A stretch of 64,000 bases of DNA from Paenibacillus arenosi (GCF_014841135.1 NZ_JACYTN010000019.1:36488-100487); one strand, 5' to 3'. Shown: positions 36,778-46,081, counted from the first letter of the stretch. Made by a program: numbers and translations. The notes: a model not told the origin generated them from the letters alone.

Positions 36778-37377
36778 CTAATCCGACTTAGACATTTCAT
36801 CGAGCGTCATTTCGAAGCTTGGCAAAAACACATTAAGGAAGTAGTTCACTTCTTCCATTTGGAGATCTTTCATTTTCTGTTCAGTTTGACGCTTCGCTTC
36901 AGCAAATTCACGATTACCTGTAGCGAGTTCTAGTGTGCATTTTAAATAGGCGTCAATTAAATCAGCAGCCTTTACGTACTTCTTAAGCTCAGGGTCCTGC
37001 TGTCCTACTCCTAATAATGGTTCATACACGGCTTGCAGCTGTGCAGGGATCATATCAAGAAGTCTATCGGCAGCAAGCTGCTCAATTTCTCTAAAATTAT
37101 TTAAAATACGAGGATTATGGTGCTTGACGGGTGTAGGGATATCTCCCGTGAACACTTCCGTGGCGTCATGGAATAAGGCCATCGTTACGACTTTGTCCGT
37201 GTTGATTCCTCGTTGAAATTGCTCATTAGCGATCGTACACAGCAAGTGAGCGGTGAGTGCTACATGGAAGGAATGCTCGGCAACGGATTCCCGATTCGTA
37301 TTGCGCATTAAGCTCCAGCGCTCGATATATTTAAGACGATACATATAGGCTAGAAAGTGTGAAGCGGGCGTATTCAA
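36778..37377 (-). CDS. HD-domain 5'-deoxynucleotidase, YfbR-like
   Basis: A 199-residue HD-superfamily phosphohydrolase like E. coli YfbR, which removes the 5' phosphate of deoxynucleoside monophosphates. The typical start is HFLAYMYRLKYIERWSLMRN; metal ligands are visible in AEHSFHVALTAHLL (first His) and MALFHDATEVFTGDIPTPVK (His-Asp), with a later Asp in KAADLIDAYLKC. TTG 37377 is preferred because AGAGGA lies 9 bases upstream and homologues start there; the frame extends to another TTG at 37395. Confidence 0.82.
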   Translation of the reverse strand: MNTPASHFLAYMYRLKYIERWSLMRNTNRESVAEHSFHVALTAHLLCTIANEQFQRGINTDKVVTMALFHDATEVFTGDIPTPVKHHNPRILNNFREIEQLAADRLLDMIPAQLQAVYEPLLGVGQQDPELKKYVKAADLIDAYLKCTLELATGNREFAEAKRQTEQKMKDLQMEEVNYFLNVFLPSFEMTLDEMSKSD

Positions 37378-37546
37378 TAGATTCCATCCTCTCAAAAAGG
37401 GTTTGTTATGCTATTATATGATTATTGGCACTTTTTTGAATAGATAATAGATAGGTTGCCAATTAATCCTGCTGATACAAATAAATAAACAGCCTAGACC
37501 AGTCTTCAGACGGGAACGAGGGAACATAGAGAGGAGCAGTTGGAGG

Positions 37547-39124
37547 ATGTTGCAGCAGTTTGGACAGAGTGTTTATCAACTAATCGTGGAAGCGTCTTCA
37601 AACCTACCGGGAGACGTCCGCAGAGCGATCCGACAAGCGAGAGAGCGGGAAGAGGCAGCTACACGTTCTGGCTTGTCCTTGAGCACCATTGCACAAAATA
37701 TTGAGATGGCGGAAACCAATGTTTCTCCTATTTGCCAAGACACAGGGATGCCTACCTTTATCGTACATACCCCTGTTGGTGTTAATCAAATCGTTCTGAA
37801 GCAGGAAATTCGTGAGGCTGTTCGTCTAGCGACCAAAGATGGCAAACTTCGCACGAATTCCGTCGACTCTTTGACAGGTGCGAACAGCGGCGATAATTTA
37901 GGTCCTGGAACGCCTGTTATTCATTTTGAGCAATGGGAGCAAGATGATATAGAAGTGAAGCTAATCCTTAAAGGGGGCGGCTGTGAGAATAAAAACATTC
38001 AATACAGCTTGCCGACAGAGCTAGAAGGATTGGGTAAAGCAGGGCGCGATCTTGACGGCATTCGTAAATGTATTCTCCACGCTGTCTATCAGGCGCAAGG
38101 GCAAGGATGCAGTGCAGGATTTATCGGAGTTGGGATCGGTGGAGACCGTACGACGGGTTATGAGCTGGCTAAGCACCAATTATTCCGTGAAGTTGAGGAT
38201 CGAAACCCGATTGCTGAACTCGACCAGCTAGAGCAGTATATTATGGATAAAGCGAATCAGCTTGGCATCGGAACGATGGGCTTTGGCGGTGAAGTGTCCT
38301 TGCTTGGATGCAAGGTCGGTGTGATGAATCGCCTGCCGGCAAGTTTCTTCGTATCTGTAGCGTACAATTGTTGGGCATATCGCCGTCAAGGTGTATTATT
38401 GGATAGTGAGACGGGTTCCTTGAAACAGTGGGTATATGAGCGAGGCACAGATGTTCCGATGAAGGATGCTACTGAAGAAGTAGCTGCGGCTGCTACGTCA
38501 GACAATAGCATGTCTGTAAATACAGACACTGATGAGGAAAGTGGACGTACCGTTATGCTTACAACTCCAATTCGTGAGGAAGATATCCGTTCGCTGCGTG
38601 TTGGTGATGTCGTTGTCATTAATGGTGAGATTCATACTGGACGCGATGCGCTGCATAAGCATTTGATGGATCACGATTGTCCTATCGATATGAACGGTGG
38701 CGTGATTTATCATTGCGGTCCTGTTATGATGCAGGATAAAGATGGTGAATGGCATGTTAGAGCAGCAGGCCCAACGACAAGTATTCGTGAGGAGCCTTAT
38801 CAAGGCGATATTATTAAAAAGTTAGGCATTCGTGCAGTTATCGGCAAAGGCGGCATGGGAGCCAAGACACTTGCTGCATTAAAAGAGCATGGCGGCGTTT
38901 ATATGAACGCTATTGGTGGTGCTGCCCAGTATTATGCGCGCTGTATTAAACAAGTAAACGGTGTTGATTTCATGGAGTTTGGTATTCCAGAAGCGATGTG
39001 GCATTTGCAAGCAGAAGGCTTTACGGCAATTGTAACGATGGATTCCCATGGAAACAGCTTGCACGCCGATGTAGATAAAAATTCTTTCGAGAAATTAACT
39101 CAATTCAAGGAGACCGTATTTTAA
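37547..39124 (+). CDS. Class I fumarate hydratase ([4Fe-4S])
   Basis: A 525-residue iron-sulfur fumarase that combines the alpha and beta halves in one chain. The alpha part shows SPICQDTGMPTF and GGGCENKN, with cluster-ligand cysteines; GTMGFGGEVSLLGCKVG supplies another Cys. The beta part (from about residue 345) has GGVIYHCGPVM and GKGGMGAKT. It hydrates fumarate to malate and completes the TCA set next to mdh; because class I enzymes are oxygen-sensitive, many Bacillales use class II FumC instead. GAGGAG lies upstream of ATG 37547. It abuts the next gene directly. Confidence 0.9.
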   Translation: MLQQFGQSVYQLIVEASSNLPGDVRRAIRQAREREEAATRSGLSLSTIAQNIEMAETNVSPICQDTGMPTFIVHTPVGVNQIVLKQEIREAVRLATKDGKLRTNSVDSLTGANSGDNLGPGTPVIHFEQWEQDDIEVKLILKGGGCENKNIQYSLPTELEGLGKAGRDLDGIRKCILHAVYQAQGQGCSAGFIGVGIGGDRTTGYELAKHQLFREVEDRNPIAELDQLEQYIMDKANQLGIGTMGFGGEVSLLGCKVGVMNRLPASFFVSVAYNCWAYRRQGVLLDSETGSLKQWVYERGTDVPMKDATEEVAAAATSDNSMSVNTDTDEESGRTVMLTTPIREEDIRSLRVGDVVVINGEIHTGRDALHKHLMDHDCPIDMNGGVIYHCGPVMMQDKDGEWHVRAAGPTTSIREEPYQGDIIKKLGIRAVIGKGGMGAKTLAALKEHGGVYMNAIGGAAQYYARCIKQVNGVDFMEFGIPEAMWHLQAEGFTAIVTMDSHGNSLHADVDKNSFEKLTQFKETVF

Positions 39125-40099
39125 ATGGCTCGACTATCGTTAGGGATACAGATGAACGCTTGGTTTGAAAAATATATGTTTGTTTTGATTCCCCTCAGTC
39201 TTGTGCTGGGGGTTCTTTGTAGTCCACTGCTTATTGAACATGTTTCATTGGTGCCATGGCTGTTCGGCTTGGTTACGTTTGTAATGGGATTAGGATGCGG
39301 TTGGAAAGATATTGTAGCGGCTTTTCGTCGACCCCTTTTGTTTCTTATTGTGTTTGTAATGACGCATCTCGTTGCGCCGCTATTGGCTTACGGGTTAGGA
39401 GCTGTACTATTTGGTTCAGACTCATCTTATACAATAGGATTAGTGCTGTTTGCCGTTATTCCATTAGGGATTTCCTCAGTTCTATGGGTAGAGATGGCAC
39501 GTGGAGCTGTGCCAATCATGCTTGCTTTAGTTGTTGTAGATAGTTTACTAAGTCCAATTGTCGTGCCGTTATCGTTGTCACTGTTGTATGACCAATCGAT
39601 TCCGTTTGATGGATGGACGATGCTTCTCGATCTGCTTCTTATTATTGTACTGCCTACGTTGGCTGGCATTGTCGTGCATGAGTGGACACGGGGACAAGCT
39701 AAGCCTCGAATGGCGCCTGTCTTGCTGCCTTTGTCCAAGCTTGCTTTCGTAGGTGTCGTATTGCTAAATGCAGCAGCAATCGGACCATTCGTCAGAACAT
39801 GGGATACAGAGGCCTTTATTGTGTTCGCTGCAGTATGCGGCTTAGTCGCTGCTTTTTATGCGCTTGGTCATGTCACAGAACGGCTATGGCCTCCCGATTC
39901 AAGCCCGCCTCAGTATACACTTGGCTTTGCGTCTGGTATGCGAAATATATCGTTAGGATTAGTGCTAGCTTTACAGCATTTTGGAGCAGAAACGGCGGTT
40001 GCTGTCGTGTTGGCTATTCTGATCCAGCAGCCGGGTGCAACGATCTATCATTGGCTTATTCGGAGGAGACAACGTGTTATTGCTGGTAATTTGAACTGA
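39125..40099 (+). CDS. Bile acid:sodium symporter (SBF) family transporter
   Basis: A 324-residue polytopic protein with nine or ten hydrophobic helices, of the BASS/SBF fold: GLVTFVMGLGCGWKD near residue 55, PLLAYGLGA, and a C-terminal SGMRNISLGLVLALQHFG, the conserved Asn-containing crossing region. Bacterial members move organic anions, possibly with sodium; the substrate is unknown. It starts at the base right after the fumarase stop, with AAGGAGA 11 bases upstream inside fumarase, so the pair is co-translated. A dicarboxylate-like substrate is an attractive guess from context only. Confidence 0.82.
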   Translation: MARLSLGIQMNAWFEKYMFVLIPLSLVLGVLCSPLLIEHVSLVPWLFGLVTFVMGLGCGWKDIVAAFRRPLLFLIVFVMTHLVAPLLAYGLGAVLFGSDSSYTIGLVLFAVIPLGISSVLWVEMARGAVPIMLALVVVDSLLSPIVVPLSLSLLYDQSIPFDGWTMLLDLLLIIVLPTLAGIVVHEWTRGQAKPRMAPVLLPLSKLAFVGVVLLNAAAIGPFVRTWDTEAFIVFAAVCGLVAAFYALGHVTERLWPPDSSPPQYTLGFASGMRNISLGLVLALQHFGAETAVAVVLAILIQQPGATIYHWLIRRRQRVIAGNLN

Positions 40100-40182
40100 G
40101 ACACGCTAGGATATAGGTGGAACATTGTTCGATATCGTATAGATAGTTGAACATCAATGAATGGAAGATGGAGCGTATACGT

Positions 40183-42006
40183 ATGTCAAGATTTCGCAAT
40201 CGATTAACGTTAACTTATGTACTTATGGTCGGATTATCGGTGCTAGTTGCGGGCATATATATGGCTTATTCTTTTAAAGAGAGCCATATTAAACAACTAG
40301 AACAGACGATGGTACAGGAAATTAAGATGCTGGATACGACGCTTGATTGGCGCTCATTTGATACGGCTGAGGAAAGAAGTGAGTACTATACGTCTTGGGC
40401 AAAAGCGTTGCAGCAAGCGACTGAAACGAGAGTCACGTTCGTATTGGCGGATGGAACGGTCATAGGAGACTCCAGTTATGATGTGAACTCGATGGACAAT
40501 CATTTACAGCGGGAAGAGATTCAGCAGGCTGCGAATGGATATTTTGGCTCTATTATTCGATTTAGCAACACGCTAAACGAAAATATGCTTTACGTGACAG
40601 GGCCCATTCAACACCCTGGTAAATTCGAAGGTTATGTACGTTTAGCTAAAGGTCTTGCAGAAGTGGAAGCGGGTGTAAGGCAGTTTTTGGAGTATGTAGT
40701 CATTGGTTTAGCGGGGCTCTTTTTAGCTGCTGCCATTGTCAGCTATCGAATTGCGCAAAAACTTACTCGACCGATGGAGGATATGACACGGGTCGCTCTG
40801 CGCATTGCTAAACGAGACTATTCTGCACGGGTAGAAGCAACTGGGAAGGATGAGCTTGGACAGCTAGGCTCTGCTATTAATGCAATGGCGGATAGCTTGG
40901 AAGAGCAAGTAAATGAGATTCGTGAAAATGAAAGCCGCTTGCGAAGTGTGCTTGATCATATGATGAATGGCATTGTGATGGTTGATGCAAATGGTAGAGT
41001 TGGCTTGATGAATGGTAAGGCAGAACAACTATTCGGATTGTCGTGCAAAGAATGTCTGGGGAAAAATTACACGGACATTCGGATTCCAAGTGAGCTGCAG
41101 GTCATTATTTCGGAAGTCATGATGTATCGCAACTATGTTCAGCACGAAACGACGGTGTATTATCCTGAAGAGAGGCTGCTAGATATTCACGCTGTTCCTG
41201 TCTATTATACGGATGAGGAATGGGCAGGTTTGCTATTGATGATGCAAGATTTATCGGAGCTGCGTCGACTTGAACGAATGAGAAGTGAATTTGTAGCTAA
41301 CGTTTCTCATGAATTGAAGACTCCGATAGCTGCTGTTAAGGGTTTTGCTGAGACATTGCTGAATGGGGCCATTCAGGACGCGGAGACAGCGCATTCCTTT
41401 GTACAAATTATTCATGATGAGAGCGAACGCTTGAATCGATTAATTGGAGATTTACTGGAGCTGTCCAAGATTCAGTCGCGACAAGTACCCATGCAGTACT
41501 CACCGGTACATCTACCGAGTTTATTGGAACAGACCGTTCACATATTGAAGAAAAATGCAGATCGTAAAGAAATTGAGATTACGCTAGAAGTGACTGATGA
41601 CTTGTTTATTGAAGCTGATGAAGATAGGCTGCGTCAAATCGTGTTGAACCTTTTGTCCAATGCAATTAACTATACGCCTGAAGAAGGTAAAGTAAAGCTC
41701 TGTGCTAGGCCGATACGTGTTGATTCCTCGATCGATAGTGAGCTCGATGAGCAAATTGAGATTTCGATTACGGATACGGGCATTGGTATTCCCAAAAAAG
41801 ACCTGCCTCGTATTTTCGAACGTTTCTATCGGGTAGACAAGGCACGATCACGCGGCTCTGGTGGTACAGGATTAGGTCTATCTATTGTGAAGCATCTGGT
41901 GGAATCACATCAGGGTACACTGAAAGTAGAGAGTGAAGTTGGTATTGGAAGTACCTTTACGATTGTGCTACCAATCATTCAAGACGCTCCTATCGATTTC
42001 GAATAA
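40183..42006 (+). CDS. phoR: Phosphate-regulon sensor histidine kinase PhoR
   Basis: Membrane sensor kinase of 607 residues. In order: transmembrane helix (about 8-30), extracytoplasmic sensor (30-170), second helix (175-195), HAMP (195-250), PAS (255-360), dimerisation domain with the phospho-accepting His in NVSHELKTPIAAVKGF, and the ATPase domain with the N box LLSNAINYTP, DTGIGIP and GTGLGLSIVKH. It would phosphorylate PhoP under phosphate limitation. ATG 40183 is preferred, with GGAG 9 bases upstream. It lies upstream of phoP, reversed from the usual phoP-phoR order. Confidence 0.85.
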   Translation: MSRFRNRLTLTYVLMVGLSVLVAGIYMAYSFKESHIKQLEQTMVQEIKMLDTTLDWRSFDTAEERSEYYTSWAKALQQATETRVTFVLADGTVIGDSSYDVNSMDNHLQREEIQQAANGYFGSIIRFSNTLNENMLYVTGPIQHPGKFEGYVRLAKGLAEVEAGVRQFLEYVVIGLAGLFLAAAIVSYRIAQKLTRPMEDMTRVALRIAKRDYSARVEATGKDELGQLGSAINAMADSLEEQVNEIRENESRLRSVLDHMMNGIVMVDANGRVGLMNGKAEQLFGLSCKECLGKNYTDIRIPSELQVIISEVMMYRNYVQHETTVYYPEERLLDIHAVPVYYTDEEWAGLLLMMQDLSELRRLERMRSEFVANVSHELKTPIAAVKGFAETLLNGAIQDAETAHSFVQIIHDESERLNRLIGDLLELSKIQSRQVPMQYSPVHLPSLLEQTVHILKKNADRKEIEITLEVTDDLFIEADEDRLRQIVLNLLSNAINYTPEEGKVKLCARPIRVDSSIDSELDEQIEISITDTGIGIPKKDLPRIFERFYRVDKARSRGSGGTGLGLSIVKHLVESHQGTLKVESEVGIGSTFTIVLPIIQDAPIDFE

Positions 42007-42102
42007 TTTGGATGGGATAAGAGGTTATGCATCCACAATAGAATGTGATAGGATAGCAATATAGATGGAATGGTGATTCCTATTGGTAACATGGAGGAGA
42101 AC

Positions 42103-42825
42103 ATGTCGGAACCAAAAGTATTAGTCGTGGAAGATGAGCCTACTTTGGCTCGGCTCTTATCTTATAACTTAACCCTAGAAGGGTACAAGACAACACTTGT
42201 TGATAATGGCCGCGATGGACTTCAGATGGCTCTGAATGAACCATTTGAGCTTATTGTACTTGATATTATGCTTCCTGGTATGAATGGATTCGAAGTACTG
42301 CAGAAGCTTCGTCAAGCTAAAGTGACTACACCTATCATTATTTTGACAGCTCGCAATGCGGAAGAAGAAGTGGTACAAGGACTCAAATATGGGGCGGATG
42401 ATTATATTACGAAGCCATTCGGTGTAGCTGAATTATTGGCTCGTGTAGGCGCAGTGCTGCGCCGTACTTCCGCAGACGGTATGACCCTTGAGGCAATCGA
42501 TGAACCTGTTCATACAGGCATTAAACTAGGTGATTTGCATATTTTCCCAGACAAGTATGAGGTTACGCTGATGGGAGAAGGGATATCATTACGTCCTAAG
42601 GAGTTTGAAGTTCTGCTGCATATGGCCAAACGACCTGGGACGGTTATAACCCGTGATGAGTTGATGAACCAAGTGTGGGGATTTGATTATATCGGTGGCC
42701 AGCGCACAGTGGATGTCCATGTTAGCTCACTGCGGAAGAAGCTAGAGCTTAATCAGCAGTCTGTGCATATCGATGCCATTAGAGGTGTGGGGTACAAGTT
42801 GGTTATAAGCAAGACTTCTTCGTAA
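42103..42825 (+). CDS. phoP: OmpR-family response regulator PhoP
   Basis: A 240-residue response regulator with a receiver domain (VVEDEP acid pair, phospho-accepting Asp in VLDIMLPG, Lys in ITKPFG) and a C-terminal OmpR winged helix (LRPKEFEVLLHMAKRPGTVITR, recognition helix in QRTVDVHVSSLRKKL). It should bind Pho boxes such as those upstream of pstS. ATG 42103 follows GGAGGAGAAC; a longer frame starts at 42070 but without a good site. It begins 96 bases after phoR and ends before a strong bidirectional terminator. Confidence 0.88.
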   Translation: MSEPKVLVVEDEPTLARLLSYNLTLEGYKTTLVDNGRDGLQMALNEPFELIVLDIMLPGMNGFEVLQKLRQAKVTTPIIILTARNAEEEVVQGLKYGADDYITKPFGVAELLARVGAVLRRTSADGMTLEAIDEPVHTGIKLGDLHIFPDKYEVTLMGEGISLRPKEFEVLLHMAKRPGTVITRDELMNQVWGFDYIGGQRTVDVHVSSLRKKLELNQQSVHIDAIRGVGYKLVISKTSS

Positions 42826-42937
42826 TCATTTACAATTTTTATGAAAATGCCGCATGTCTGCATACATCTATTTCATCGTTGCGGTTTAATCCTAACGTTA
42901 GCGCAGAACAAGCGTGTCATAACACGTGTTATAAAAG

Positions 42938-42980
42938 AGGAGCATCCCTTTATCTTATGTGATAGAAGGATGCTCCTTTG
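42938..42980. terminator. Bidirectional terminator between phoP and cydS
   Basis: Perfect 10-base arms AGGAGCATCC (42938-42947) and GGATGCTCCT (42968-42977), with TTTG on the right and TTTTAT reading left on the minus strand. Confidence 0.85.
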
Positions 42981-43037
42981 TATATATCCATGTAACAGCT
43001 GAAGGTCATATTGCTGGATACTATTTTTGTTTATCGC

Positions 43038-43142
43038 TTACGCATCTTCTTTCGTGCTTGCCATCGCGCCCCAAGTAAAAACAGCTACAATGGAAAGTAC
43101 GACAATGATCAAGGGCAGGAAGAAAATAAGAAACACTGTCAT
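43038..43142 (-). CDS. cydS: Cytochrome bd oxidase small subunit CydS-like (34 aa)
   Basis: A very short gene encoding a 34-residue single-helix membrane protein: hydrophobic residues 3-23 (MTVFLIFFLPLIIVVLSIVA), then a Trp and a polar tail ending in KEDA. It starts 18 bases after the cydB stop, with AGAAGGGAG about 11 bases upstream of the ATG at 43142. Position, size and single N-terminal helix match CydS, the third subunit seen in Geobacillus cytochrome bd, where it stabilises the heme-bearing part of CydA. It is easily missed by gene finders. Assignment rests on context and pattern. Confidence 0.75.
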   Translation of the reverse strand: MTVFLIFFLPLIIVVLSIVAVFTWGAMASTKEDA

Positions 43143-43160
43143 GAAGCAGAATGCTCCCTT

Positions 43161-44189
43161 CTAATATTTTGGTTTGCTATGCTTACCTTTCACGTAGTTG
43201 GTGTCGAATAGGAACAATCGCAACAGCAAGTATAGAGACGGTATAAGGAAGAGCAGGCCCAACATAAACACGGTCACTAATGTCGCGCCCATTGTCGCGT
43301 TTGTAAAATGCTCCTCAATGGTTAAGTACGGATAGAGCAGGTATGGTAAATGAGCTTTGCCATAACCGAACCATGCGAATCCGAATTGCAAAATGACAGC
43401 AATGAACGATAGGCCGTAATGACGCCGCCGCCATACACAGTAAACGGCGACGACGAAGAAGAGAAACGACAACACAAACATCCAGCTATTCGCCACCATA
43501 TTGTTATAGTGTTCGATATTATGACCCCTTATGGCATAGAAGACGAACAAGCTTGCAAGTATGGTAGGCAGCGACCAAGACAGTGCATACTTGCGCACGA
43601 TTTCCAGTGCCGGTTTGTCTTGTGCTCGATTGGCATAATAGGTCAAGAACATCGCCGATATGTACAACACACTGACGAGAGCGAGAACGATAACCGCATA
43701 TGGATAGACATCTGTAAACAGATTTGTGAAATGGAAGTTAACTCTACCATTCTCGACAAAAATATAACCACCCTCGGAAATGGTCAGTACCGTTGATAAA
43801 GCAGCAGGTATAAGCAGCCCACTTAATCCATACAGCAGCATAAATGCTCGATTGTTACGAGAGCCATACATGCTAAACGCATAGTAGGAGCCTCGAATCG
43901 CAATCAGTATAATTCCGAGGCTGCCTGGGATCAGCAGTGCCGTACCGTAATAATAGGCGGAGTCTGGGAAGAAGCCTACCAGTCCGACGACAAAAAAGAT
44001 GAGAAACACGTTCGTTAGTTCCCACATTGGGGCGAGATAACGTTCGATAATGTTATTAATAATGTGGCGCTGCCCAGTCAATAGGCTGTAGTAGCTGAAA
44101 AAGCCAGCACCAAAATCAATCGACCCTAGAAGAAGGTAGAAGAAGAGGAAGAGCCATAGAACTGTAATTCCTATTAATTCGTAACTCAT
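43161..44189 (-). CDS. cydB: Cytochrome bd ubiquinol oxidase subunit II
   Basis: A 342-residue membrane protein with eight or more hydrophobic helices, the CydB partner that pairs with CydA in the quinol-oxidising, oxygen-reducing bd terminal oxidase. The N-terminal segment LFFYLLLGSIDFGAGFF is the conserved first-helix signature with its Asp. ATG 44189 overlaps the cydA stop as ATGA. The tail is charged (KGKHSKPKY). It lies between cydA and cydS in one operon. Confidence 0.93.
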   Translation of the reverse strand: MSYELIGITVLWLFLFFYLLLGSIDFGAGFFSYYSLLTGQRHIINNIIERYLAPMWELTNVFLIFFVVGLVGFFPDSAYYYGTALLIPGSLGIILIAIRGSYYAFSMYGSRNNRAFMLLYGLSGLLIPAALSTVLTISEGGYIFVENGRVNFHFTNLFTDVYPYAVIVLALVSVLYISAMFLTYYANRAQDKPALEIVRKYALSWSLPTILASLFVFYAIRGHNIEHYNNMVANSWMFVLSFLFFVVAVYCVWRRRHYGLSFIAVILQFGFAWFGYGKAHLPYLLYPYLTIEEHFTNATMGATLVTVFMLGLLFLIPSLYLLLRLFLFDTNYVKGKHSKPKY

Positions 44190-45553
44190 CGTTTCACATC
44201 TCCTTCTTTCATTCCCCGGGCAATAAACTCTGCTTCGATCGGATTGTTTTTGAACATCTTAATTAGTACATAGATACAGGTTATAGACAGTAATACATAG
44301 AGCCCAGCAAATACCCACAACATTCTATCTACATAGAGTGCGGTGGTCGCTCCTTGAGATACTTTCATGTATCCCCATAATATCCACGGTTGTCGCGCAA
44401 TTTCTGAAAATATCCATCCGAACTCAATCGCAAGCATCGCAGCAGGAGCTCCGAGTAAAATGGCAACGAGCAGCGCTCGATTCAACGGTTTCTTCATGGT
44501 GCCTTTTCTACGTCTTCGCCAATGAGCAAGCACATGCCATAAGGCTACTATTGTAATATAAACACCAAAAAATACCATTCCATCGAATAAATAGTGAGAC
44601 GCACGCAAAGGTGGCCATTCATCTCTAGGGACTTCGTTCAGTCCTTTAACAACTGTGTATGGGGAACTACCAGCCAATATGCTGAGCGCATAGGGAATCT
44701 TGAAAGCATACTTGATTTCGTTGTTCTCGGTTAGGACACCCCCGACAATAAGCTCGGCTTTGTCTGAAGTTTCAAAGTGCCATTCCGCAGCTGCCAACTT
44801 GGCTGGTTGATACTCATGTAGAAACTTCCCCGATAAATCGCCAATCGCCGTTGATGCGAGCGAGAAGATAAGTGCAGCCATCATCGTTAAGCGCAGCGCT
44901 TTCTTGTGATACACATGGTTACGTCCTCTAAGCAGGGCGAATGCTGCGATTCCTGCAAGAATGAACGCAGCCGTTACATAGGCTGTGGTAAGAACATGTG
45001 CCACCTTAGTTGGCATAGCAGGGTTGAACATCGCAACAAGTGGATCGATATTTATCATTTTTCCATTGACCATATCAAAGCCTTGCGGCGTATTCATAAA
45101 TGCATTCATCGAAGTGATGAAAAAGGCTGACATGGATGCGCCAAGAACGATGGGCAGCAGCAGTAGAAAGTGCAGCATGCGATTTTTGAAGCGGTCCCAT
45201 GTGTACAAATAAATACCTAGAAAGATCGCTTCGATGAAGAAGGCGAATGTTTCTAGAAACAAGGGAAGTGCAATCGCTTGTCCAGCAACCCGCATAAAGT
45301 TAGGCCATAGCAAGTTTAGCTGGAGTCCTATTGCAGTACCGGTAACTACACCTACGGCAACGGTTATTGTATAGCCGCGAGCCCAACGACGCGCCATGAG
45401 CAAGTAATAGGTGTCATTTCGCTTGATGCCGATCCATTCAGCTAACGCAATCATAAGTGGGACTCCTACACCGATGGTGGCATAGACAATATGGACGCCT
45501 AACGTAAGTCCCGTCAATAGTCGGCTGTATAGGACAGGGTCATAATTGTGCAT
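44186..45553 (-). CDS. cydA: Cytochrome bd ubiquinol oxidase subunit I
   Basis: Heme-carrying subunit of the bd oxidase, 455 residues, nine hydrophobic helices. The N-terminal SRLLTGLTLGVHIVYATIG contains His21, equivalent to the heme b595 ligand of E. coli CydA, and GQAIALPLFLETFAFFIEAIFLGIYLY is the conserved central helix pair. The length is that of the short-Q-loop type of Firmicutes. ATG 45553 follows GAAGGAGAGAG. It confers respiration at low oxygen; no cydCD assembly genes are in the window. Confidence 0.94.
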   Translation of the reverse strand: MHNYDPVLYSRLLTGLTLGVHIVYATIGVGVPLMIALAEWIGIKRNDTYYLLMARRWARGYTITVAVGVVTGTAIGLQLNLLWPNFMRVAGQAIALPLFLETFAFFIEAIFLGIYLYTWDRFKNRMLHFLLLLPIVLGASMSAFFITSMNAFMNTPQGFDMVNGKMINIDPLVAMFNPAMPTKVAHVLTTAYVTAAFILAGIAAFALLRGRNHVYHKKALRLTMMAALIFSLASTAIGDLSGKFLHEYQPAKLAAAEWHFETSDKAELIVGGVLTENNEIKYAFKIPYALSILAGSSPYTVVKGLNEVPRDEWPPLRASHYLFDGMVFFGVYITIVALWHVLAHWRRRRKGTMKKPLNRALLVAILLGAPAAMLAIEFGWIFSEIARQPWILWGYMKVSQGATTALYVDRMLWVFAGLYVLLSITCIYVLIKMFKNNPIEAEFIARGMKEGDVKR

Positions 45554-45642
45554 ATATGCTCTCTCCTTCTTGATGAACGTAGATATGTAAGTTGGTGGAA
45601 GCTCTGCTTACTGTTTGTAGCTTTAACTGATTGCAGGTCTAA

Positions 45643-45759
45643 CTAAAAAAAGCGGCGGATAAATGACAGCAGCATAATTACGCCTACACCAAAGCTCAAA
45701 ATAATTAGCCAGCGCTCCTGTTTGTTAATGCGATTCGTATGTTCGTTAGTGTTCACCAT
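45643..45759 (-). CDS. Possible 38-aa single-helix membrane peptide upstream of cydA
   Basis: Short frame encoding a polar N-terminus (about 16 residues, NTNEHTNRINKQER) followed by one clear transmembrane helix (WLIILSFGVGVIMLLSFI) and a basic RRFF end. It points toward cydA and stops 90 bases before its start, so it could be a leader gene or extra small subunit. The ribosome binding site upstream of ATG 45759 is weak. I do not recognise a family; the main support is the protein-like hydrophobicity pattern. Confidence 0.4.
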   Translation of the reverse strand: MVNTNEHTNRINKQERWLIILSFGVGVIMLLSFIRRFF

Positions 45760-45965
45760 GGTCACTACTTTCGTATTTATTCCAATTCATAAGGTAGTTC
45801 ATTCAAAAAGTGGTAGCTGGGTATGCTAAGGCAATCCAGATGGATTTGCAATACAACCAATATCTGCATATCTGTTGGAAATTATGCACTATTTTATGTG
45901 AATAGCATGTCCAAATGGTATGGAACGATAGTTGTAATGTGGATTTCGCGTAAATGTTTGCAGAT

Positions 45966-46019
45966 TTTACATTGCGTTTACAAATTAAATAATTGAAATT
46001 AACAATTGGGCGGTACACT
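45966..46019 (+). promoter_or_regulatory. Pho boxes and -10 element of the pst operon
   Basis: TTTACA at 45966-45971, TTTACA at 45977-45982, AATAAT at 45988-45993 and TTAACA at 45999-46004 are spaced exactly 11 bases apart, the pattern of PhoP-binding repeats TT(A/T/C)A(C/T)A. TACACT at 46014-46019 is a plausible -10 hexamer. The array replaces a -35 element, typical of PhoP-activated promoters. The rest of this 322-base gap (45760-45960) shows nothing definite. Confidence 0.75.
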
Positions 46020-46081
46020 ACAAATGAGCAAGAGAGAAACTAACTAATAAACTTCATGTCCGTTGAAGGAGAGGGATTGTT

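Noticed and set aside
42921..42930. Perfect 10-base palindrome AACACGTGTT after phoP
   Set aside because: Short palindromes of this size are expected by chance in 64 kb, and it is not placed before a gene.
43011..43211. A plus-strand 66-codon frame downstream of phoP
   Set aside because: It is the reverse of cydS and the end of cydB; the minus-strand reading is far more protein-like.
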